A DNA stretch of 13,457 nucleotides from Mariprofundaceae bacterium (GTDB lineage Bacteria > Pseudomonadota > Zetaproteobacteria > Mariprofundales > Mariprofundaceae). Made by a program: the position numbers and the translations under genes. Under the pieces are notes generated by a model. The model searched no databases. It was not told the origin of the DNA and was given only the letters and a program-made list of their open reading frames with translations. The stretch covers positions 1 through 13,457 of the forward strand of contig JAUZQP010000077.1 in assembly GCA_030950965.1 (NCBI GenBank), read 5' to 3'. Numbering within the stretch: position 1 is the stretch's first letter; each line of letters starts with the position of its first letter. Below, piece after piece: positions 1-7,831 of this stretch.

Positions 1-30
1 TGAAACATCGCATGGGTAAACAATGGATAC

Positions 31-197
31 TAGCCTGAATTATTCACCAAGACTGTCGCGCCCTTACTTGCCCCTTTATCCGCAACGAACACCTTGTCAG
101 TCGAGCGTATCCATGGGTACGCTACTCCCGACAAGGCATCCGTTGCAAACAAAGGTTCTACGCAATCATCACGACGATTCATGAATAATTCAGCCTA
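31..197. repeat. 167-bp foldback with 16-bp terminal inverted repeats (possible MITE)
   Basis: The left end, TAGCCTGAATTATTCA at 31-46, matches the reverse complement of 182-197 at 15 of 16 positions. Each end also contains a short palindrome of its own (TGAAT-T-ATTCA and TGAAT-A-ATTCA). Inside lies a second stem, 82-98 with 130-146 (13 of 17 paired), around a 20-bp near-perfect palindrome at 104-123; CCTTT at 73-77 can also pair with AAAGG at 151-155. A CTAG tetranucleotide sits at each edge (30-33 and 195-198) and could be a target duplication, but CTAG is itself a palindrome, so this is weak. There is no room for a transposase. The ends remind me of IS1380-family termini, but I could not verify this. 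Alternatives are a decayed insertion-sequence end or a structured intergenic repeat. Confidence 0.5.
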
Positions 198-277
198 GGC
201 GGCTGCCCGAGAATAGAAAGACCTACTGCGGATAGGTTCCCCTCGCTACGATTCCTATTCTCGGACAGCAGCCTAGG
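194..277. repeat. Long hairpin across the truB stop codon, possible operon 3' end
   Basis: The arms at 194-216 and 255-277 pair at 21 of 23 positions and enclose a 38-nt loop. Both arms begin with CCTAGG. The right arm includes the last bases of truB and its stop codon (TAG on the minus strand). No T-rich run follows on the minus strand, so this is not a classical intrinsic terminator. It could stabilise the 3' end of the operon mRNA, or be part of the repeat element next to it, whose right end overlaps positions 194-197. Confidence 0.5.
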
Positions 278-1199
278 GTTGCCAGGTTTTCTGCGCCGAC
301 GGCAACACGTTTTTAGGTCGTAACACGCTGTGATCGCCACTACTGACCACCTCGCCCATGCCTAAAAGCTGCTGTGCGGCATACACCACCACGGCTTCTT
401 CTTGCTGCGATATGATAGCCAAACGTTGCCCTTGTGTGAAACGTTTGGCTTGTGCCGCGTCCAGATCAATGGAAGTCCAACTGCGCAACCATACGGCTGT
501 TGCTTGTAATGCCTGCATCGGATCCGCCTGAATCTGTTGCCACGACAGCATCATACTGGCCGACCACTCCCCCGTAGCCATGCGCCGTAACACACGCACG
601 CAACCACCACAGCCTAGGTCTGCGCCTATATCGCGAGCCAAGGAACGAATATAGGTCCCTTTGGAGCAATGCACGCGCAAGGTCAACATGGGGTAATCAT
701 AATCTATTTGTTCTAATTGATGGATGTGAATAGCACGCAGTGGCATGTTGGGCTCTATACCTTGACGCGCCAAGCTGTAAGCACGTTTACCGTCAATGCG
801 AATGGCAGAAAAATGCGGTGGTCGCTGTTCCTGCACACCACGCCATGAGGCAAGCGCGGCGGTAATCGCATCTTGGGTAATGGCTTCGCCCTCATAGCGT
901 TGGGTCACCACACCTTCGGTATCTAACGTGTCAGTTTGCAACGATAGGTCGATACTCACTTCGTAATATTTATCTGCTTGCAACCCCATATCAGCGAAAC
1001 GCGTGGCTTCACCGAGGAGAATGGGTAGCATGCCTGTCGCCAAGGGATCCAGTGTTCCTGCATGCCCTGCTTTCACACGCGCACGTCGTCTTCCTGCTGG
1101 CACAGGCAGGAGTGCGGCAAAGAGGTGGGCTACTTCATCCACACCTTTTCGTGATGTCCAGCCCTCAGGTTTATCAAGGAACACAATGCCTGAAATCAC
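273..1199 (-). CDS. truB: tRNA pseudouridine(55) synthase TruB
   Basis: TruB isomerises U55 in the T-loop of tRNAs to pseudouridine and helps tRNA folding. The 308-residue protein is close to the 314 residues of the E. coli enzyme. The family catalytic motif GHAGTLDPLATG is present, with the catalytic aspartate at about residue 51. The motif DKYYEVSI, the RPPHFSAIRIDGKRAY segment (about 126-141) and the CSKGTYIRSLARDIG segment follow in the usual order. The C-terminal part would be the PUA-like RNA-binding region. The start is GTG at 1199; its bases overlap the stop of the upstream DHH phosphoesterase gene (GTGA), which suggests translational coupling. It is the last gene of the rimP-nusA-infB operon in this window. 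The stop codon lies inside a strong inverted repeat. Identity is near certain. Confidence 0.96.
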   Translation of the reverse strand: MISGIVFLDKPEGWTSRKGVDEVAHLFAALLPVPAGRRRARVKAGHAGTLDPLATGMLPILLGEATRFADMGLQADKYYEVSIDLSLQTDTLDTEGVVTQRYEGEAITQDAITAALASWRGVQEQRPPHFSAIRIDGKRAYSLARQGIEPNMPLRAIHIHQLEQIDYDYPMLTLRVHCSKGTYIRSLARDIGADLGCGGCVRVLRRMATGEWSASMMLSWQQIQADPMQALQATAVWLRSWTSIDLDAAQAKRFTQGQRLAIISQQEEAVVVYAAQQLLGMGEVVSSGDHSVLRPKNVLPSAQKTWQP

Positions 1200-2197
1200 G
1201 AACGTTGAAGCTCCAAGGCTTGCGTAACAGCAGCACGCAATTGCGCTCGAATGGAGGACTCTGAACCTTCAAGTGTGCAACCCGCCGCATAACGATGACC
1301 GCCGCCACCCAAGGCAATGGCCAGATCACCCACGTTGGTGCTGTTTTTACCACGGAAAGTAACCTTCCAACTATCGATGGATAGCTGACACATCAACACC
1401 GTAATATCGACCACTGCAATACTCCGTGCGTACTCAATAAAACCTTCACTATCTTCCACGGTGCAGCTACTTTGTTCAAACATGGGTATGGTCAAGTGCA
1501 TCCACGCCGAAGCTTGTGCATCGTGCAAGGTTAACGTGTTCAGTGATTCTTTTAATAGCGTAAAACGTTCGACTTTATGGCTGGCATAAGCATGTTCTGC
1601 CGCTACTTCGGCATCAGCACCTGCATCAATCAAGCAGGCAGCCATGCGGTACACATCGGCAGTAACACTACTACTCTGAAACGAACTGGTGTCCGTCAAG
1701 ATAGCTGCGTACAGTGCTTGCGCCATAGCAGCGGTCAGCGGTATTTCCATCGCGGTGAGCAAATCAAACACCATCGCACCCGTAGCGCAATACCGTGCAT
1801 CCACAATATTAAGGTGACCATAATGGGTATTGCTCACGTGATGATCTATGTTAATCAACGTCGTTGCATCGCGTTGAGCTTCGGAGATATGCAAGCGCGC
1901 AAGCGATCCTGCGTCCAAAGAGAACATCAAATCACAGCTAGGGGTGGGCGCGGTAATAGATGAACCAATCAGTTCCGCACGCGGTAAATAGCGACAAATA
2001 CGTGGGATGGGATCCCAATTATGCATGACAACATGCTTACCCAGAGTTTGCAGTGCATGGAACAATGCAATCTGCGAACCAATACCATCGGAATCGGGCA
2101 AGCGGTGAGTAATTAAGTGAATCGATTTTGCCTGCAATACCCGCTCAATAATCGGCATCCAATCCACGTCAGGGTAGAGGCAAAAGCCTTTAGTCAT
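1196..2197 (-). CDS. nrnA: DHH/DHHA1 phosphoesterase, NrnA-like (nanoRNase/pAp phosphatase)
   Basis: Members of this family are cytosolic, metal-dependent enzymes that degrade very short RNAs and often also dephosphorylate pAp. The metal-site motifs are all visible: H31-x3-D35-x-D37 in HRLPDSDGIGS, D95 in FSLDAGS, the name-giving D118-H119-H120, and D169 in AILTDTSSF. The C-terminal DHHA1 domain carries the substrate-binding GGGGH motif at 297-301 followed by RYAAGC. The length of 333 residues is normal for NrnA-type proteins. The ATG at 2197 overlaps the rbfA stop by 8 bases, and the stop overlaps the truB start. A DHH gene between rbfA and truB is common in several phyla but absent from the E. 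coli operon. The exact substrate (nanoRNA, pAp or cyclic-dinucleotide breakdown products) is inferred from the family and cannot be read from the sequence. Confidence 0.88.
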   Translation of the reverse strand: MTKGFCLYPDVDWMPIIERVLQAKSIHLITHRLPDSDGIGSQIALFHALQTLGKHVVMHNWDPIPRICRYLPRAELIGSSITAPTPSCDLMFSLDAGSLARLHISEAQRDATTLINIDHHVSNTHYGHLNIVDARYCATGAMVFDLLTAMEIPLTAAMAQALYAAILTDTSSFQSSSVTADVYRMAACLIDAGADAEVAAEHAYASHKVERFTLLKESLNTLTLHDAQASAWMHLTIPMFEQSSCTVEDSEGFIEYARSIAVVDITVLMCQLSIDSWKVTFRGKNSTNVGDLAIALGGGGHRYAAGCTLEGSESSIRAQLRAAVTQALELQRS

Positions 2198-2537
2198 GAC
2201 GAATGTCGCGCAATAAAGCCATCATATCCGCTGTTTTATCCATGCTTTCATCCCATACAAAATGAAGCTTGGGGATTGTTTTCTTCTTTAGTGCACGGCG
2301 CAGACTGTGTCCAAAGTGTGGTGCCATACGGTTCAGTCGTCCAACCATAGACTTGGCTGCTTCTGCTTGCACATCAAAGCCACACACCCGAACCGTTGCA
2401 TCATAAGAACCATGAGAAATCTCAACTTCGGTCAGCGTCAGCATCGATAACTGGGGGTCATCCACGTCACGGCGCAATAATTCGGTCAACAGGCGCAAAA
2501 CATCACGCTGTAAACGCTGGTTTACACTTTTAGCCAT
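2190..2537 (-). CDS. rbfA: 30S ribosome-binding factor RbfA
   Basis: RbfA binds the small ribosomal subunit and aids late 16S rRNA maturation, including at low temperature. The 115-residue product starts MAKSVNQRLQRDV and has the family core LLRRDVDDPQLSMLTLTEVEIS, a single small KH-type domain, and the basic stretch LRRALKKKTIPKLHFVWDESMD near the C terminus. I chose the ATG at 2537 because a strong GGGGGA ribosome-binding sequence lies a few bases before it. A GTG 12 bases upstream (2549) is in frame but would overlap that site. The gene lies 17 nt after infB, and its end overlaps the next gene by 8 bases. Identity is firm from sequence and position. Confidence 0.94.
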   Translation of the reverse strand: MAKSVNQRLQRDVLRLLTELLRRDVDDPQLSMLTLTEVEISHGSYDATVRVCGFDVQAEAAKSMVGRLNRMAPHFGHSLRRALKKKTIPKLHFVWDESMDKTADMMALLRDIRHD

Positions 2538-2540
2538 GGA

Positions 2541-2547
2541 TTCCCCC
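2541..2547 (-). promoter_or_regulatory. Ribosome-binding site of rbfA
   Basis: On the minus strand the sequence GGGGGAA ends three bases before the ATG at 2537. It decides that ATG over the in-frame GTG at 2549, which would sit on top of the site. It falls in the 17-nt gap between infB and rbfA. Confidence 0.6.
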
Positions 2548-2554
2548 ACACTGC

Positions 2555-5500
2555 TTACAAAGTCGCAGCGATTTCCTCGATGATGAAGAACTCGAAGACA
2601 TCACCATTTTTAACATCATTGAACTTCTCGATACCAATACCACATTCGTAGCCCGTCTTCACTTCTTTCACATCGTCTTTAAAGCGACGTAAGGAAGCTA
2701 GCTTGCCTTCAAACAGCACCACGCCTTCGCGCAATACACGAGCGTTAGCACTGCGAGTAACAAAGCCATCTGTCACGTAAGAACCCGCTACAGCACCAAT
2801 CTTAGGCACTTGGAATACTTCGCGAACTTCAGCCGAACCAATCACCTTCTCCACTTCTGTGGGAGCCAGCTTGCCAGCCAGTGCAGCAGTGATCTCTTCC
2901 AGTGCTTCATAAATCACACGGTAGAAACGAACATCTACGCCTTCAGCGGTGGCCAACTTCTTCGCTTTTGTTTCAGGTCGAACATTGTAACCGATCACCA
3001 TGGCGTTGGATGCCGCAGCCAACATAATATCAGATTCGGTAATACCGCCAATGCCTTGATGTATAATCTTGACCTTCACATCATCGTTACCGAGTTTAGG
3101 CATACTGTCAGCAAGTGCTTGGAGTGTACCGGTCACATCACTCTTCAGGACGATGGGCATTTCAATCACACCACTTTGTACAGCAGCAAACAACTCATCC
3201 ATAGAGGCACGTTTTTGCAACATCGCATTTTGAGAGCGCTCTTTCTCTTTACGGTAGCTGACAATCTCACGTGCTTGACGCTCGCTTTCCACCACTACAA
3301 TTTCGGAACCTGCTTCAGCGGTGTCTTCTAAGCCCAGCAATTCAAAGGGTATAGAGGGACCAGCAGTACGATGCTGCACACTATTTTCATCAACAATAGC
3401 ACGCACGCGGCCCATCACTGAGCCAGCGACTACAACATCGCCTTTCTTAAACGTACCGTTCTGCACCAAAACAGTCGCTACACGACCACGACCACGATCC
3501 ACCGAGGATTCAACAATCACTCCTCGACCAAGACGCTTCGGATTCGCCCGCAGTTCCAAAACTTCGGTCTGCAACGCTAACATTTCCAGCAAGTCTTCTA
3601 GACCTTCGCCTGTATGTGCCGATACCTTCACAAAGATGGTATTACCACCCCACTCTTCTGACAAAAGCTCATGTTCGGACAACTGACGCATCACACGCTC
3701 AGGGTCAGCTCCCTCTTTATCCATTTTGTTGACCGCCACAATAATGGGCACACCTGCCGCTTTCGCATGATTCAACGCTTCCACTGTTTGCGGCATTACA
3801 CCATCATCAGCTGCCACCACCAGCACGGCAACGTCGGTTAATTTAGCACCGCGAGCACGCAAGCCAGTAAACGCCTGATGGCCTGGTGTATCAATGAACA
3901 CCACACGTTCGCCATCGTCAAGTTTCACCATATAAGCGCCGATGTGCTGGGTAATACCACCCGCTTCACCTTCGGCAACGGTCGCTTTACGCAAAGCATC
4001 CAGAATAGAGGTTTTTCCATGATCGACGTGACCCATAACGACCACTACAGGAGGGCGAGGTTCAAGTTCTTCTTCATGTTCTTCAGGTCGCTCAATCAAT
4101 GCGTCTTCCACTGCTGCTTCATTAATCAATTTAGGACGGTGACCGAACTCTTCAACCATCAACACTGCAATTTCACCATCAAGACTACCATTGGCAGTTA
4201 AGACCGTTCCCATTTCAAACAAACGCTTGATGAGTTCGCCCGTTTTGACAGCCATACGACTCGCCAACTCAGACACCATAATAGGGTTCGTGATCTCTAC
4301 TTCACGGATAACAAAATCTTCATCATCTTTAGTCACACCACTGCGGCGACGATCGCCACGTGCCAGACGTGCCATCCGCTCTTCTTGCTCATCAGTAAAT
4401 ACCGCATGGCGTTTAGCAGCATAACTACGACGTGCCGCCTTCTCCGCTGGAGTTAAGCGACGTTTACCACGCTGTTGCTGTTGACCACCACCAAAAGGGC
4501 GTTTTTTAACACCAGCAGGAGGCGCGAATGGTTCAGAAGGCGTGACACTCACTACCGATGAGGCGCGACGCTGACCAATGGTTGCACCATTAGGGGAGCG
4601 GTCTTGACTGGGGCGTGTATCGTTACCAGAACCACTGCGGCGACGTTGAGCTGCCTGATCGCGGCGACGCTCAGCGCGTTCATCGCTGATTTTCTTCTCG
4701 ATTTGCTTCAGTGAAGAGCTAGGAGCCTTGGAGGCTGCTATCTGCGCTGGAGTAAGGCCACGCCGCATACTGGTACGAGGGCCGCTACCTGCGGGACGAT
4801 TCTGCTGACCAGGGCGATTCGGCTGACCAGGACGATTTGGTTGACCAGGACGATTCGGCTGACCAGGACGATTCGGTTGACCGGGACGATTCTGCTGACC
4901 GGGGCGATTCTGCTGACCGGGGCGATTCTGCTGACCAGGGCGATTCTGCTGACCGGGGCGATTCTGCTGACCAGGGCGACTTGGTTGTTCGGGGCGGCTC
5001 TGCTGACCCGCTGAACCTCCCTGTTCAGGGCGACTCACGGGGTTCGCGGCATGACTTGAGGCACGATCATCACGAGGAGGAGGGCGCTGTTCACCTTGCT
5101 GGGGAGTCACTTGCCGTGACTGCTGCCGTTGCCGCCGCTCGGCACGTTCAACCTTACGTTTTTCAAGCTCTTCCTGCTTGCGAGCCTCCATAGACTGCAT
5201 GGCACGTTGTGCTGGCGTTAGGCTACGCGGCGTCACTGCTGGTTTGCCTGACACGGCAGGCTTCACGGTTGGTCGAGCCACCTGTCTTGGTGTTTGATTC
5301 ACGGTTTTTTTCGCTGGGGAAGCCCCTTGACTTTTAGCTGCTACAGCTGTTTTTTGCTGCGCAGCCCCCTCTATGGGGGTCGACTGCGCACCTTTTTCGA
5401 CACCACTAACGGGTGCTTCTGGACGCGGTGTTGCACGACGTCGCCGCACAGCCACTTGCACAGTGCTGCGACCGCGCCCCTCATTTTGACCACCGGGACG

Positions 5501-5725
5501 ACTCCCCGTATTGGCTGACGACCGCCCGACAGAAACAGTTTTAGCACTGCCTGCAGACTGGTCTTTTCCCGTTTGCAGGGAGAGGCGAATACGCTTCCTA
5601 TCCTCATCGTTCAGCATGGCTGTGGGGCTAGCCACTGCAACATTGCAGCGCACAGCAGCGTTACGGACATCCGCAACCTCCACACCAAGTTCCTTCGCAA
5701 ATTCAAGCACGCGTTTGTTAGCCAT
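2555..5725 (-). CDS. infB: Translation initiation factor IF-2
   Basis: IF-2 is the GTPase that places fMet-tRNA on the small subunit and promotes subunit joining. All GTP-binding motifs are present: GHVDHGKT at residues 565-572, the switch I GGIT at 589-592, DTPGH at 612-616, NKMD at 666-669 and SAH soon after. The C-terminal half has the usual beta-barrel and fMet-tRNA-binding domains. A conserved IF2 N-terminal domain (residues about 1-50, starting MANKRVLEFAKELGVEV) and a second one before the G domain are separated by some 400 residues of low-complexity R/Q/P/A-rich sequence. The protein is 1056 residues, longer than the 890 of E. coli IF-2, and the difference is in this linker. The linker contains ten tandem RPGQQN/RPGQPN units (residues 250-309). 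The ATG at 5725 lies 2 nt after the ylxR stop. Identity is certain. Confidence 0.98.
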   Translation of the reverse strand: MANKRVLEFAKELGVEVADVRNAAVRCNVAVASPTAMLNDEDRKRIRLSLQTGKDQSAGSAKTVSVGRSSANTGSRPGGQNEGRGRSTVQVAVRRRRATPRPEAPVSGVEKGAQSTPIEGAAQQKTAVAAKSQGASPAKKTVNQTPRQVARPTVKPAVSGKPAVTPRSLTPAQRAMQSMEARKQEELEKRKVERAERRQRQQSRQVTPQQGEQRPPPRDDRASSHAANPVSRPEQGGSAGQQSRPEQPSRPGQQNRPGQQNRPGQQNRPGQQNRPGQQNRPGQPNRPGQPNRPGQPNRPGQPNRPGQQNRPAGSGPRTSMRRGLTPAQIAASKAPSSSLKQIEKKISDERAERRRDQAAQRRRSGSGNDTRPSQDRSPNGATIGQRRASSVVSVTPSEPFAPPAGVKKRPFGGGQQQQRGKRRLTPAEKAARRSYAAKRHAVFTDEQEERMARLARGDRRRSGVTKDDEDFVIREVEITNPIMVSELASRMAVKTGELIKRLFEMGTVLTANGSLDGEIAVLMVEEFGHRPKLINEAAVEDALIERPEEHEEELEPRPPVVVVMGHVDHGKTSILDALRKATVAEGEAGGITQHIGAYMVKLDDGERVVFIDTPGHQAFTGLRARGAKLTDVAVLVVAADDGVMPQTVEALNHAKAAGVPIIVAVNKMDKEGADPERVMRQLSEHELLSEEWGGNTIFVKVSAHTGEGLEDLLEMLALQTEVLELRANPKRLGRGVIVESSVDRGRGRVATVLVQNGTFKKGDVVVAGSVMGRVRAIVDENSVQHRTAGPSIPFELLGLEDTAEAGSEIVVVESERQAREIVSYRKEKERSQNAMLQKRASMDELFAAVQSGVIEMPIVLKSDVTGTLQALADSMPKLGNDDVKVKIIHQGIGGITESDIMLAAASNAMVIGYNVRPETKAKKLATAEGVDVRFYRVIYEALEEITAALAGKLAPTEVEKVIGSAEVREVFQVPKIGAVAGSYVTDGFVTRSANARVLREGVVLFEGKLASLRRFKDDVKEVKTGYECGIGIEKFNDVKNGDVFEFFIIEEIAATL
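4799..4978 (-). repeat. Ten tandem 18-bp repeats inside infB
   Basis: Ten in-frame 18-bp units encode RPGQQN (five units), RPGQPN (four) and RPGQQN (one), read in protein order, at IF-2 residues 250-309. Units differ by only one to three bases, mostly at third positions and at the Q/P codon. This indicates recent expansion by slippage or unequal exchange. The repeat lies in the disordered linker, so changes in copy number would keep the frame. Confidence 0.93.
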
Positions 5726-5727
5726 CG

Positions 5728-6324
5728 CTACCCTGCTTCCTTCACCTGGTCTAACCAGGTGCTAAATTGTTGCAGACGCATTACATCTTTGCAATACCGT
5801 ACCGCCACAACCGAAATTTTTTCTCTTTTGCTTACTTTCGCCAGCATATCAGCATCAAAGTCCAACCATAATTCGACTTTTTTGCCATCGTTTCGCCGTT
5901 TCTCTACAGCATCAACCATTTGCCGCTGTAAAGCTTGACCTGATTGATCGGTCACGATCACCAGCAGCGGCGCATGATGCCACATTCTGTGCATCACCGC
6001 ATCTCTACCCAACGCTGCCGTTATCAACAAGCGACTTAAACTTCGCTCTGCTTGCAACGAAAAAGCCGCATTAAAACGTTGGAGCAACAGTGCTTTATTT
6101 GCCTTAAGAATAGGGAAATGACGTTTTAAGCGCGCTATAGAACGATCATTCAAACGCGCCAAACACCCCGTCTCCATACACAAATAACTGCCGCGACCAG
6201 GTGCTTTATGTAACACATCTGGCCATATTTCACCATCCGAGTCCACCACCAAGCGCAACATCGCAGCAGCGTCATGTTTATGACGGCACAGAAAACAGGT
6301 ACGCTGATGGTGAACTTTTTTCAC
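5728..6324 (-). CDS. ylxR: YlxR (DUF448) protein with C-terminal L7Ae-like extension
   Basis: YlxR proteins are small nucleic-acid-binding proteins encoded between nusA and infB. Their role is not settled; RNA or nucleoid binding has been reported for some. The N-terminal 75 residues carry the family pattern: QRTCFLC (cysteines 10 and 13), LRLVVDSDGEI, HKAPGRGSYLC with PGRG at 42-45, and a CMETGC pair (49, 54). The four cysteines could bind a metal. Residues about 90-198 (for example LLVIVTDQSGQ and ISVVAVRYCKD) look like an L7Ae/L30e-type RNA-binding domain, as in longer YlxR proteins of other proteobacteria; this second assignment is by pattern only. I chose the GTG at 6324, four bases after the nusA stop. 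An in-frame TTG at 6369 would add 15 residues and overlap nusA by 41 bases. Confidence 0.85.
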   Translation of the reverse strand: MKKVHHQRTCFLCRHKHDAAAMLRLVVDSDGEIWPDVLHKAPGRGSYLCMETGCLARLNDRSIARLKRHFPILKANKALLLQRFNAAFSLQAERSLSRLLITAALGRDAVMHRMWHHAPLLVIVTDQSGQALQRQMVDAVEKRRNDGKKVELWLDFDADMLAKVSKREKISVVAVRYCKDVMRLQQFSTWLDQVKEAG

Positions 6325-6328
6325 CGAA

Positions 6329-7804
6329 TCAACTTTCGTCAAACCATCCACACGCTTCGCGAGCAGCAATAATCAAAGCTTTAGCCTCTTCCTGCGCTAG
6401 ACTATCAACATCCTCTAACTCATCGACCGATACTTCAGCCAAGTCATCTAATGTTTCAATCCCTTTATTACGCAGCTCTTCGGCTAAATCATCACGCATC
6501 TGAGGCAGCACACTCAACGGCTGAGCCTCACCAGTACGCTCATCCACCTCTTGCAAGGCATCGCCCAAAAGGCGATTGCGCGCCTGATTTTGCAACAGAC
6601 TCGCTTTTGCTTCATCCATACTTTCCAACGATGCAAGGTCAGCAACGTTAGAGTAAGCAATATCTTCCAAGCTGATAAAGCCCTCTTCCACCAAAGTCGT
6701 AGAGAATGATTCACTCACTTCAAGCTGATCCACAAACATCACCTTAGCCGCTTCAACCTCTTCGCCACGTTTTTGCTGCTCTTCGCCAGTGGTCATAATT
6801 TCAATATTCCACCCCGTCAAATCAGCAGCCAAACGCACGTTCTGACCCTTGCGGCCAATGGCAATAGCTAAGTTATCTTCACCAACCGCTACTTCAATCA
6901 CGTTGCTTTCTTCATCGACAAGCACACGCTCAACCTCAGCGGGTGCCAGCGCATTCACCACGAATGATGCTGGATTTTCCGTCCATTCGATAATATCAAT
7001 ACGCTCGCCGTGCAACTCATTCACTACAGCCTGCACGCGAGAGCCGCGCATGCCGACGCAGGAGCCAACAGGGTCAATACCAGGATCGCTGGAAATAACA
7101 GCCACCTTACTGCGTGAACCAGGGTCACGAGCAATGGCTTGAATCGTAATCAAGCCATCTTGAATCTCTGGCACTTCTTGCTCAAACAAACGCTGCAACA
7201 TACCGACATCGGTACGCGACAAGAACAAAATAGGCCCTTTCGTCTGGGTACGCACTTCGCGCAAATAGGCACGAACGCGGTCACCTTGGCGGTAAGCTTC
7301 ACGCGGAATCTGGTCTTCGCGGTACATCACGCCTTCACCATGACCTAGGTCAAGGTACACGTTATTACGCTCAACACGCTTCACAATACCAGTGATTACT
7401 TCACCAATACGTGGCTCGAATTCAGCAATAATACGGGCGCGCTCTGCTTCACGAATCTTTTGATTCAACACCTGTTTAGCTGCTTGGGCAGCAATACGAC
7501 CCAAAGTAATGGGCGGCAATTCCTCGCGGAACTCAGCCCCCATTAGAGACTCAGGATTGCGCGTTTGCGCCTCTTCGAGCGTCACTTCGTTCTCTTCATC
7601 CGCTACTTCTTCAACGGTGGTTACAACGTGAAAAAGATGGATTTCGCCAGTGTGACGGTCAATATCACACGCCAGCTCTTTGCTACCATAGGTTCGCCGA
7701 GCGGCGGTTTTCAAAGCTTGCTCCATCGCCTCTAATACCAGCTCACGCTCGACAGATTTTTCTCTAGCAACGGCATCAGCAACTTGCAGCATTTCAACAT
7801 TCAT
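6329..7804 (-). CDS. nusA: Transcription termination/antitermination factor NusA
   Basis: NusA binds RNA polymerase and nascent RNA and controls pausing, termination and rRNA antitermination. The 491-residue protein has the complete domain order: an N-terminal polymerase-binding domain (1-130), an S1 domain (about 133-200, GEVITGIVKRVERNNVYLDL), KH1 (GxxG in VGMRGS near 250-256) and KH2 (IGRKG at 316-320). Two C-terminal helix-hairpin-helix acidic repeats follow (about 370-412 and 444-488). Both acidic repeats being present matches E. coli (495 residues), where the second one contacts the alpha subunit C-terminal domain. The ATG at 7804 follows rimP after 27 nt. Only a weak GAGG is visible, about 11 nt upstream. 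Identity is certain. Confidence 0.97.
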   Translation of the reverse strand: MNVEMLQVADAVAREKSVERELVLEAMEQALKTAARRTYGSKELACDIDRHTGEIHLFHVVTTVEEVADEENEVTLEEAQTRNPESLMGAEFREELPPITLGRIAAQAAKQVLNQKIREAERARIIAEFEPRIGEVITGIVKRVERNNVYLDLGHGEGVMYREDQIPREAYRQGDRVRAYLREVRTQTKGPILFLSRTDVGMLQRLFEQEVPEIQDGLITIQAIARDPGSRSKVAVISSDPGIDPVGSCVGMRGSRVQAVVNELHGERIDIIEWTENPASFVVNALAPAEVERVLVDEESNVIEVAVGEDNLAIAIGRKGQNVRLAADLTGWNIEIMTTGEEQQKRGEEVEAAKVMFVDQLEVSESFSTTLVEEGFISLEDIAYSNVADLASLESMDEAKASLLQNQARNRLLGDALQEVDERTGEAQPLSVLPQMRDDLAEELRNKGIETLDDLAEVSVDELEDVDSLAQEEAKALIIAAREACGWFDES

Positions 7805-7831
7805 GTGTCAGCCAACCTCGTTTGTAACATC

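Noticed and set aside
35..46. TGAATTATTCA as an ArgR operator (ARG box)
   Set aside because: The half-sites TGAAT and ATTCA fit, but the spacing between them is one base instead of four, and the site is over 8 kb from argC. It is better explained as the end of the inverted repeat.
3878..4201. A plus-strand open frame opposite the IF-2 GTPase domain
   Set aside because: It is antisense to the most conserved part of infB, and its product has no recognisable pattern.
4837..5193. A plus-strand open frame encoding a striking DQDDSADRGDS-type acidic repeat protein
   Set aside because: It is the antisense reading of the infB tandem repeat. The repetitive look comes from the 18-bp units, there is no ribosome-binding site, and the minus-strand gene is unambiguous.
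6514..6714. A short tryptophan- and leucine-rich minus-strand frame within nusA
   Set aside because: It lies wholly inside the well-conserved nusA coding sequence in another frame and has no start signal or recognisable domain.
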